Positions 25,561 to 36,390 of a stretch of DNA of 64,000 nt are shown here, piece by piece. Numbering within the stretch: position 1 is the first letter of the stretch; each line of letters starts with the position of its first letter. Source of the stretch: Saxidomus purpurata (Eukaryota; Mollusca; Bivalvia; Venerida; Veneridae); assembly GCA_022818135.1 (NCBI GenBank), contig JAFMSR010000017.1:1126002-1190001 (forward strand). The letters run 5' to 3'. The position numbers were made by a program, and so were the translations under genes. A model generated the notes under the pieces. The model was not told where the DNA came from. It made no database searches and saw only the letters and a list, made by a program, of their open reading frames with translations.

Positions 25561-26238
25561 AATTTAATGCTGACAGATTTTCCACAGCAGTAAGAATTAT
25601 TTTTTAAAACTTTGTAAATCCACATCAGAACGATGCAGATGCCTTGCCTCATATGGGTTCGAGTATAGTAAAATGTATTATATTATATTATTATATACTT
25701 GGTTGTAACCTTATATATCAAGTTTAGAAGAAACAATGCGATTTCCCTATTTGGCTATTGCCGAACATTTTTAGTTAATTTTATTTTTTTTTAAATGTAA
25801 TTTTGATAACGAAGATATCGTGCGTAGCTTAATGAATGGGTTTTGAACCGTCAGACAAGATTTAATCGCATTCAATTCAATTCATTTATTTGAAGTCGAC
25901 TGAAAGTTGGAAAACTTCGAAAGTCTTAGAGCAACCCGAGTATGCATCAATGCAAAGCAACCTCAAGACATTAGAATCATCAGTGTCAATTAATGTTTTC
26001 TCACTACTTTCACGTTTGATAGAATAACATTCAGTTCCGATTTTTAATATTTTTCTGTAGACAATTTAGGTTAATTCTATCATCGGTTTGTATCAAAATA
26101 CATTTTGGTTACTATTCGTTTTTCACCTTTTTTATCATTTATTTCAACATACATGATTATATGAAAGATGGGGAAAGGTGATTTTTTGTGTTGTCTCCAG
26201 TGCAGGTTAGTTCTTTCTGTTTTTTAGTCTTATGCAAT
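25561..26238. other. No gene recognised
   Basis: AT-rich sequence with no coding frame or structured repeat. Confidence 0.6.
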
Positions 26239-26880
26239 GTATATAATAATCTTGATAAAAGACTCGTACGAAGTTTTGTTTTGTAAAAACTAATTCACTT
26301 ACATTTAAAAAAAAATCATTCCTGGTAGGCGTAGATGTCTTCTTGTATAAGAAAAAAGCCCATAACTGATATACAAAGTTAATATTAGGTAAAAACTGAT
26401 CATGGTCGGTGTAACTGGAATTATTATAGCTACAGAACAGAAGACGAAAATGTATTAATAATCGAAATTTGGTTCCTATAACTATAGTCGCCGATCATTT
26501 GCAAATTGTATCTCATGTAGATATGGTGTGCGGCCTGCATTACGTTTGCATACACATGTATATAATAATCTTGATAAAAGACTCGTACGAAGTTTTGTTT
26601 TGTAAAAACTAATTCACTTACATTTAAAAAAAAATCATTCCTGGTAGGCGTAGATGTCTTCTTGTATAAGAAAAAAGCCCATAACTGATATACAAAGTTA
26701 ATATTAGGCAAAAACCGATCATGGTCGATGTAACTGGAATTATTATAGCTACAGAACAGAAGACGAAAATCTCTTAATAATCGAAATTTGGTTCCTATAA
26801 CTATAGTCGCCGATCATTTGCAAATTGTATCTCATGTAGATATGGTATGCGGCCTGCATTACGTTTGCATACACATGTTT
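26239..26880. repeat. 319-bp tandem duplication
   Basis: The segment 26239-26557 is repeated almost exactly at 26558-26876 (for example GATAAAAGACTCGTACGAAG and GGTAGGCGTAGATGTCTTC in both). The near identity implies a recent event. Open frames in it are duplicated with it and have no other support. Confidence 0.93.
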
Positions 26881-27244
26881 AAACAGTGATCGTCTGTTTG
26901 AAATCCTTACAGTGTGAAAATATGTCATAACCAAAAAAAATGGAAAAAAAAATCAATTTAAAAAGTTTGGATTATCACGGCCAGTTCAATAGAGGCGGAA
27001 AAATAACGCAAACTCGACACCGAAAATGTTTTGTAGTTCCTCTGTTCTAAATGCCGTGGTACGTAACTGATACTGTTTACGTCAAAAAGATTCCAAATTA
27101 TGAATTGGAAAAAGATGCAGATTGTCCACAAGTAAAATTTAATGAGATTTGAGAACAAGCGAAAGTCGGTACTTAAAGGACCGAGCCCTTTAAATTTTAC
27201 CATTGATTTAAATTATATCTAATAGTTATTCTTTTTCAGTTGTA

Positions 27245-28925
27245 TCAGAAAACAGTGTTTTAAAGTACTTGAATAGACTCAGTGCTAAATTAACTGGTCC
27301 TGGTCTGGTAGTACTGGTCTAGATAAAATACTAGCTAAATTTGTACGGGATAGAGCCTCCATCATAGCTAGTCCTCTCACTCATATTGTCAATTTGTCCA
27401 TTATTCAAGGTGTAGTACCGGATGATTTAAAACATATATATATAGGATCAACTTCAAACGTATCTGGCTGATAAAAATTATTATATAGTTTACAGTCTGG
27501 GTTCAGGTGCGGGTTTTCGACAGATGCATGCCTTATACATTTATCTGACTATATACGATTTCAAATGGATAAGGGTCATATGGTAGGAATGGTACTGCTT
27601 GATCTCCATAAGGCCTTCGACACTGTTGATCACGTTATTCTATTGATGAAACTTGAAGCCCTTGGGCTAAGTGAAGATGCCGTCAGATGGTTTAGGTCAT
27701 ACTTATGTGATAGACATCAACTGGTTGCTGTATCTGGTACATCATCTTCTCTCTCTAGTATCACATGTGGTGGTGACCTTCAAGGGTCCATAATTGGACC
27801 TCTTTTATTTTTAATATACGTTAATGACATTTCATCAGTGGTAAAAATGGAAATATCATGTAATGGCAAGTTATTGATGCTGTACATTCAGCTAAATATC
27901 TTGGCGCCACTTTGGACCAAAGCCTGTCTGGTGAGCCTATGGCAAGGTCGGTGATTAGTAAAGCTAATGCTAGGTTAAAGTTCCTGTATAGAAAACGTGA
28001 ATTTCTAAAACAAAATGCCAGAAAGTAAGGTTATATCCCTCATCCAGTGCCATTTTGATTATGCCTGTTCCTTTTGGTACCAAGGTTTGACACAGTTGTT
28101 GAAAAGTAGACTTCAAGCAACCCAAAACAAATTAGTGAGATTCGTCTTGAATATGGATTCTATGTATCATGTTGGTCTAGGCCAGTTTAGGTATTTAGTT
28201 TAAACATTATTTATTCATTTGTCAAAGCATGAACAAATACAATACATTTATAAACAGCATCCAGGATTTAGAAGAAATCTATACAGCTTATATGAATCTC
28301 TTTCCTGTATATGAATCTCTTTCCTGAAGAGTGTAGGTATTTAAAGTGGTAACAAGTTGATAAAAGGGTTAACCAAATTAGTTTGTGTCATGTTTTCAAT
28401 ATTAAGTCAGGCATAGCGCCAGATTACCTGGGAGAACATTTTAATCCTGTACACTCATTACACAATTAGGATAACTTCTTGTGCCCATCCTGATTATCCA
28501 TCCAGGTAAAATTTCAATGACAGTGGTTGTTTCTGTATTCCCAAAGTAAAGGGATTTGGTAAAAAGTCTTTTGCTTGTCAGGGGTGTATCCTTTGGAATA
28601 ACTTGCCACAGTTGGATACGTAATATTACAGTTTTAAGCAGTTTTAAGGAAGCCGTCAAACATCACTTGTCCTTGTCTTAAGATTGTGTCTTAACATTCT
28701 TAATGATCTCTTGCATTTTAGTGTAATGCTTGGATAGATACACTTGGTATACTACTTTTTTAATATAGTCAGTGTTTTTATTGTAATAAGACTGCTTAAT
28801 GCTCATATAACTGAAATTTCAAGTCTTACAGTACTTTGATCTCATGCATACAATGTTGTTGTAATAACCAAGGTCTGTGATACTATACAAATGTGATACC
28901 ATTGATTCATTTTAAAATAAATAAT
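27245..28925 (+). mobile_element. Degenerate non-LTR retrotransposon (LINE) ORF2
   Basis: The frame around 27310-27430 gives GLDKILAKFVRDRASIIA and PLTHIVNLSIIQGVVPDDLK, then FRCGFSTDACLIHL, LLDLHKAFDTVDH (RT block with the first catalytic aspartate) and GSIIGPLLFLIYVNDI. Next the frame jumps to AKYLGATLDQSLSGEP, so the segment with the YADD active site is deleted. The 3' part (YACSFWYQGL, ATQNKLVRFVLNM, RVNQISLCHVFNI, APDYLGEHF) is split by stops and frameshifts, and the sequence ends in a 3' UTR-like region to about 28925. The element is inactive. Clade not determined. It separates P450 paralogues A and B. Confidence 0.9.
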
Positions 28926-29140
28926 CATGCCTTTCTGTTGTGTGCCATCAATGTCAAGGTCCACAATGGAAATAAGGGAGAATCACTTTTCCCTTTTTTG
29001 CGTTATCCTTGGTATTGATGTGCATATCATGGTTTATAAACTTGTGTATACATCTAATTATCTGTATATGTATGCATCATGTTTGTTTTAACCATGTTTG
29101 TTTATCTGTGATATACTGAAATCTACCTATCTATAAATCT

Positions 29141-29185
29141 TTCCATCCGTCCGTCCGTCCGTCCGCCCGCCCATCCATCCATCCT
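29141..29185. repeat. (GTCC)/(ATCC) microsatellite
   Basis: Short tandem run of CCGT/CCAT tetramers. Confidence 0.9.
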
Positions 29186-29896
29186 TCTAATATGATATTT
29201 GCTTTTCCCAAAAGTAGAACTCAATCTCACACATTTAATATATCAACATATTGATTGTTTTTACACTGCATTCATATTTCTTATGCATTACAGTTACAGT
29301 AAGCGATGACAAAATTAAATAGAAAATTGAATTTAAATCAGGTTTTTGCAACTGTTGCAAGGGCTCTGTAGTTGGAACATTTTGCTCCAGGTAAAGTTTA
29401 AAATGTTGAAATAGTACGAATTACGTATCTTATATGTCGGTAAAGTTTTCACTTTTAAGAAACAAAAGACTTACGTAAATAAATAAGAAATAGGACACAC
29501 ATTATACAAAACATTCAAAATTAAGATAAGATAACATTTCTTGAATAACAATAAACAGAGATAAAGTATAAAGTTACATTTCGGTGGCACCATGTCATCA
29601 GATAATTGTTATGTCCCTTCTTTATCATATACATGTTTATTATACATCGATCAAGCAACACCAAAGCAAGCAAAACATCATATTAAAAGCATGTAGCTGC
29701 AGTTGATCACAATAGTCGCTTAAATGTACATCAGGTGGAGGATGGAGTAAATATACATGCAGGTAGACATATCTCTATTTATAGGAATGGAACAGTACGA
29801 CTTGTAGACTAAAGTCCTGTGGACTGCCACTTTACATGATGTTAGCACACTTACAAGCATGCATAACCAAGCATACATGTACCGCCATGTACTTTT
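29186..29896. other. 3' flank of P450 paralogue B
   Basis: No other gene is seen. An AATAAA on the minus strand near 29636 could be the polyadenylation signal of paralogue B, about 260 bases after its stop. Confidence 0.5.
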
Positions 29897-32800
29897 TCAA
29901 TTTCTTGGCAGTACTTGCATTTTGAAGTCTTTCGCAGTATATACAAGACCTGGAATGGGTGACAAATCTAATCTTTCTCCGTCTGGTGTTACAAACTTGC
30001 ACTTCTGCATGACGTTCGCAAACGACATAAAAACACTCATTTTCGCAAAGAATTCACCAACACAACGACGCCTTCCAAGACCAAAAGGCAAGATATGATT
30101 GCATTTTTCTTTATCCAGCTTATTGTTGTCGAGTATCAACCTTTCCGGGCGAAAACATTCTGGATCTCCCCAAAATTCTTTCTCGTGGTGCACGGAATAC
30201 AAATGTAATATCACAACCGTGTCCTTCTCTACATGAAATCCTTCTATTTCGCCATCTTTAATAGCGTAATGTGGAACTGAAAAGGGCACCTGGGTTACTA
30301 TTCTCATTACTTCATGGATAACTGCATCGGTGTAAACGAGATCTGATTTGTCCTTTAATTCTACCTTTCGGCCTTTTCCAACGACCTCTTCTATTTCAGC
30401 ATACACCCGATCTTGGACTTGAGGATATGCACACATGTAGAGGAAAAGCCAAACCAAAGTTTTATGCATTGTGTCAGACCTAGCAGGAAAAGAAAAAGTA
30501 AACTACATTAATTTTCATTTGGTCATCAATATTTTAAATATATAGATGCTGGCCATGGAAATGAGTGAAGCATGTTAACAGACTTATAATCTAGTTTGTT
30601 GAATTTTTTACATGACGCTGATGCACAATTGACTTAAGATAACAATTTTTGTTGTATAAAATAACGGACAGTGCAGCTGAGCAGGATAGCCACGATTTCT
30701 TTCCTTCCTTCAATATGTGCAACAAATCCATTTCTAAAGATTTCAATGTCAAATGATTTAATCGTAGTTAACATTTTCAATTAAATCTTTTTCGGCGTCA
30801 AAATGCATTTGAAAGGAAATCTCTGTAACAGTCTTCAGATATTATTTCATCAACGCTACATGTATAATATCCCTGAATAGAGAAGACGCTACGTGCGTGC
30901 AACCAAACAACAATGTTTCAGGCTACATTAACCACTGATCAGTGTTTTCTTATATACAACTTCATTTAAATAATACATGAACACCAAGAAAAGATTTTTG
31001 TTTAAAAGGGTTGTACTTTATATTGAATTAAAGCTATGTGCAAACCTATGAAATTCAGGCACAGCGTTTCATGAAAAATATCATGTGTAATCGTTTAAGG
31101 TAATTCCACACCTTACGCTCATTTACCGGTGATAGATAATCTTATCTTTCACCGCTTATCTGAACTATATAAACTACTTTAAGTAAATTATGTGCAGCTT
31201 GAAATCGAAAAATGACTGTAGAATTTTTATTTCTGAAATAAACATAACGTTGTGGATATTATACTTAGATAATTTTCTATCCATCTATAGCAGATTTGAA
31301 GTAAAATTCGAGAAAAAGTTGATTTTCATTTTTTCTTCCCGTCCTATTTTCACGCTTATTTCTTGTCACTTGTGTGATATACATGTATTACTATACGGTC
31401 AAGGCCAGCACTAAAAATGGTGGTATTTTCAATTCCACAGTAAATTGGCTAAATCCAAACATTGACACACAATCAATGACTCATGCAAGTTGAGCAAAAT
31501 TTGAGTTTCAAATTTAAAAGAATTGATTTGAAACGTAGCTTTTTGATTAGACTGTTGTTTCTTGTATAATATTGATTCGAAGTGTTTGTTGTTTTATTGA
31601 TTAAATGCAGATTTTAACAGGGAAATGTGTGTGAATTGTTTTGTGTAGCGGAGAAAGAGTGCTTCGGCTCAAGTAAATATTACTGCGCAATACACGGAAA
31701 AGAAAAGAATAAAGTAACGATAAAGAATCACTCTTGCCCCTGCGATGAAAATGCGATTAAAACGGTGAAAAAATTAATCTACCATGTCCTTTCAGTTGTG
31801 GATAAGGAAATCCCACCCGAGGGTTGAGATACGTCCAAAAAAACTCGGAAGAGCCTCGTTTTTAGGACGTATCTGAACCCTCGGGTGGGATTTCCTTATC
31901 CACAACTCATGAACATGGTAGATTCACTTTATCTTTCTATCAGATTTTCCCTTTTCTTATGAATAGACAGGTTCCCGAAGTAAATAAACATTAAACTTCG
32001 AAAGAAAGCTTGCGTATGTCAAGGGCATAAAAAAAAACATGTCTGAGCCAGCGCAAAAAAATACTATTTGTCTCTCTGATATAAGGTGCGGCACATTATA
32101 TGTCTTCGAAGAAATATTCCCAGGTAATAGGACAATGTCATCTGTGCCACTTAGACTCTGACCACAACTAACATATAAATTTGTACAAGTTGCTATTAAT
32201 TGAAAGAGATAATAGTCAAGATGTATTCACATAAATCCAATAAGTACAATATGTACACAGTCAATAGACATACATACGAGTGACCAATGTAAAGCTCAAA
32301 AAGTACCCACCCAGCTGCTTGCAGATCAGACAATGTCATATTCAGTCTTCGTCTCGTTAAAAGATATCGGTCTTGATTTTCCTCATCTTCAGCATCGCTG
32401 GCTAGAATAGCGTCGGCGAGATCTCTTATGATGTGTCTCGAAAACGATCCATAATGTTCATGGACCTGCTCTAGCATTATGTAATCAGTCTGTAAGATCA
32501 GCCGTTTCACTGAATCAAGTTTCCAGGGCATGAGAAATCTGAGCCATGGCATGACGTCAAGGAGATTTCCATTATTAATAAGTTCATTTATTTCTTCAAG
32601 TGCTTTCATAATGACCTTCACGTGCCTTTCAATGTCAACACGCTTTCCCCGTCCATACAGAAACTGATACATTATCCTAACTACTAATGTCTGAATATCA
32701 AATTCTATATACCCTGGTGACTTTTCGTACTTTATTATCAAAGTATCTGCAAACGAAGAAGCCTCGATTGACAATAATTCTTCTATAACTTCCGGTCTTT

Positions 32801-33227
32801 TCGATGTAAATAAGCGAAGAGCCTTTGATGCCAGCTTTCTTTGTTTTAAATAAGCTGGAGAAAAACTTCCAAAGGCTAATGACTCCTCCATTCTGCTCTC
32901 TTTCAATAATTGACCATAAACGAAGTTCGGCCTTCCGCTGAAAGCATCATTCGGATGTTCTGCTGCGGCCTTGACTGCACTATACCCATTAATAACAACA
33001 GCTTTCCAGCTTCCCATTCTGATACAGAAAACATCTCCGTATGAGTTCCACCATTTCATGAATGTTGTTGGAGGATGCTTGCCAAATAGCGGTAAATGAC
33101 CAATAACTGGAAATCCGAATGGACCTGTAGGATGCCTCTTGTTTTTGTTACGTAGTAGCCATTTAAGAAATAGGTACGTTATAAATAGTGTCGAAATAAA
33201 TCCTAACACGAATGTTATTCCAGGCAT
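29897..33227 (-). CDS. Cytochrome P450, CYP2 clan (CYP1/CYP17-like), paralogue B
   Basis: Exons 32311-33227 and 29897-30479 (1831-base GT-AG intron) give 499 residues. Exon lengths (917 and 583) are identical to paralogue A, and so is the start MPGITFVLG. Motifs: membrane anchor, PTGPFGFP hinge, YLKQR in place of WxxxR, ExxR as EVMR, heme loop FGLGRRRCVG with cysteine 445. The I-helix reads AGSDTM: the usual threonine at position 309 is kept but the following residue is methionine where A and C have threonine. The intron contains a hairpin element (31775-31925). No stop or frameshift is seen, so the gene appears functional as a membrane-bound monooxygenase of unknown substrate. Confidence 0.95.
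31775..31925. repeat. Hairpin (MITE-like) element in P450 intron
   Basis: The arm 31775-31836 (AATCTACCATG ... GATAAGGAAATCCCACCCG ... ATACGTCC) is repeated inverted at about 31873-31925 with only small gaps, around a loop of about 35 bases. It lies within the intron of P450 paralogue B. The small open frame ending at 31827 runs into the hairpin arm and is not considered a gene. Confidence 0.85.
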
Positions 33228-36200
33228 TGTACAACAAGAACCTAAAACATGAAAACGTATCCAAAGTTTATCAGTAAACTAAGGCATTGAATCGCGCTCT
33301 AGTGTGTATTTGTATCTATTGATGTTCTAGTTATAACTCGACTTGTTACGCACTGTATGCAGTTATAGTTTATGCATTGAGCTGCGTCTACACTTTTGTA
33401 TTACATAATAGGTCATAGCTCCCGGAAACATAAACACGTGATAACAGTAAACGACTGAAAAATTAGTGAGGCCAAGGACGTCTTTCAATTTAATAAAAAA
33501 TTTAGTGTTATAAATAAACTCATTTTACTGAAGGATATATATAATTCTTGTCACCATAAGGGTAATATAGCACATGAAATATCCATCGGACAGCTTACAT
33601 ATTTTGATACACACTCAACATACACGCGTGTGTTTTTGTAAAGACTGCATATGACTTTCAGTCTTACCAAAGTCAGCACAGAGACTGAGCTTTGACATGA
33701 CTGGTAAACCTACAGAGGTCACACGCAGAGATCACCATATCTATCAACATGCACATGGGCCTTTTGTCGCTTATGTGGGATCGCTCTTAAAACGTCTTTT
33801 AAGATGTCAATATTCCTGTGTTTGAGCACGACATTTCTGCTTCTTGTCTATGAAAACAATATTTGCAAGCGGTAAAACACATAATCTACAGAAGTGTCAA
33901 TGGTTGTTTTCTACATCATCTTAAAGTGTCAGCATTAGCATCAGATGTCTTCCTTTTCAGTATTCAAGAGCTGTCGGCATAGCTAATAAATTCATATTGA
34001 CAAAATGTGTTCCGCACGGTAAACTGTTGATTCTATGGAAGACCAAACATGTCTTAACCAGCATATACGTTTTAGGTAACAGCTGTCGAAAGGATATATG
34101 CTGTATTTTTTAAGTCTTTTTCGTTTTGTTTTGCAGTATCAGGGATATGCCATGTACTCTTTAACATTTATTGTGTCATTGATTGTGTTACCATTTGTTT
34201 TTGGTTCAATATGACTTGGTTTTATTTAATATTTATTGTTTCTTTTAATTTACCCCTTGTTTGCATAATTCTACAAGCTTGTTACTAGTATCGTATGTAC
34301 TGACTTGTATTATCTCTGAAATTAGAAGTGAGAGTAGGTAGTTCATTTAATCTTCACACTTATGTTTCCATGTGTATGATTAATGTGTACTATTAAATTA
34401 AGATTGCATTTGCCGAAGGCCTCCTGCTTTTCGTGCATTTACATGGCTTTTATCATTTAACAATTGAATTTATCATTGGATTACTCAACCTTGAAACTTT
34501 TTAATTCCATCACTAGCCAATCATTGATAATTTGTCCACCTGGTTGTTATAAATACATGACTTTACTGATAAGGTCAGTACCATTAAAAGACATAATCTG
34601 ATTTGGTAGTTCGGAATTGGGAATTGATTCATAGAAGCATTGCTAATGCGTTCAATTAAGCTTTTTAATTCTCGGAATAAATTCCTTCAATTCCGGAAGA
34701 CGGGTGCGATTTGGTAGTTCTGAATTGGGAATTGATTCATGGCAGCACATTAAGCCGTTTTACCGTTAATTTATATTATTTCATTTATACATTTTATGAC
34801 TAGTGTTGTATACTTTAAAAACAGGGTCAACAACGGAACGTGTTCGTTTATAAGCCAATATACCAAGACTAGTGAGAATAGTATGCTGTTACAAGAAATC
34901 GTTTTTGTGTCGTTAGTTTGTTAGTTTTTGTGTTTGAAATCGTAAGATACAATAACCATACTTTTGTGCACCAGCAACTCCGATCAAATTAATTTTCCAC
35001 AATCCATATCTCATTAAGCACAGTTTGATAGCCATTGATATAAGACAACAAGGTCTGTCATAATAAAGTCACATGTGCTTTGATTGAAAATAGGAACACT
35101 TATTACAACGCATTTAAACAACCATGGGTTCCTTTTGTCCTCTTATGTAATGTCAAACTTTGATACATATTTACGATAAGTCATAAGCCTTATCATTACA
35201 TGCTATATGAGCGCGACATATTCTATAAATTAAGAAAAAGGGAAATTATTGCCAATTTTCCTAACCGTTGGCTACTCGTTAACATCAACACTACAACTTA
35301 TTAACAAAATTGCTGCTACACTTTGTGCATCTAATTTGTAAATATCTCTTGTTCGATTTATAAATATTTCAGTCAGTACTTTGATATCAACATTTAATTA
35401 TACGTCGCTTCTGCTTAACACAAATTTACATGGAAAGAAATGTAATGTCGATTAAGTATATCAACTTTTAAACACTATCAATACAATATTTACTATATCT
35501 GAAACAAATCAACTTTCTTCAAGGCAAAACCCTTGTTCAGAAATAAAGGAATTGATTTTTGTACTCTTAATTACTGAATACGTGCAAAGTTAACATTACT
35601 TCAATATAACGTCGTCATTTTATTTGTCCAGTAAATAACAGATGAATTCAATTTCACTTCCATGCATGAGGTTTTTAAAATAAAATCAATATTCTCATCT
35701 AGATCGTCAAATATACAGTGACCTTTTCCAGGTGCAACAGTTCCATCCCTGATATACTGGAAGCTTTCCCTAGTTACTCCATGTTAACTTCTATTCTCGG
35801 CCTCATAAATCCGCTTTTCAATTTATTTCCATAAAAGATGTGTTCCATCGTTGTCATCAATATCATTTACCTAAACTTTACCTATATACCATACCCCGCC
35901 CCTTAATAGCAACCGCGTACACCGATTTAATTGCTTGTATCAACAGACGCCACATCATCAGATACTTTATCATTTGTAACAGGAATATTGAGAACTCCAG
36001 CTATTTCGGCAATAGGTTCGGTGCAGTTACAATTCAGGTCTACATTGAACAAACAATACCTTACGTCAGACATTCAGTTGGGCAAACAGTCGCACGCTGT
36101 TATATACTCCACCACAATCACTATCGTTCTGTCTTACCCATTCTTAGACTTAATTCAATCAATTTTGCCATTCTGTTCTATGAAAGACACATGAGTTCCA

Positions 36201-36390
36201 TCACAGTCATCCAAATCATTTTCTTAAACTTAACCTATATATTTACACCATAACTATATCATCAATTTACATTTTCGATTTTCCTACAGTGATCACGTGT
36301 CAAGTCCTATGTTTAGACCTGAAAAATAGTTTGTAAATATCTGTATGCATAATTATATATATGACACTATGTGTCACCTTGTACTTGTGT
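33228..36390. other. Between P450 paralogues B and C
   Basis: The first roughly 500 bases are homologous to the 5' flank of paralogue A. A 40-base phrase beginning GATTTGGTAGTTC is repeated 108 bases apart (34600 and 34708). The segments 35835-35895 and 36180-36250 are diverged direct copies (both with TCATTT..CTTAAAC/CTAAAC TTTACCTATAT-type sequence), so the overlapping + strand frames between them are probably repeat. No gene is supported. Confidence 0.5.

Noticed and set aside
31627..31827. 66-codon + strand frame with several cysteines
   Set aside because: Its 3' end is the arm of a hairpin element inside a P450 intron; no family is recognised.
35840..36253. Overlapping + strand frames of 137 and 87 codons, and a short Cys-bearing minus frame
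   Set aside because: Diverged direct copies lie at both ends, composition is unremarkable, no domain and no splice context are seen.
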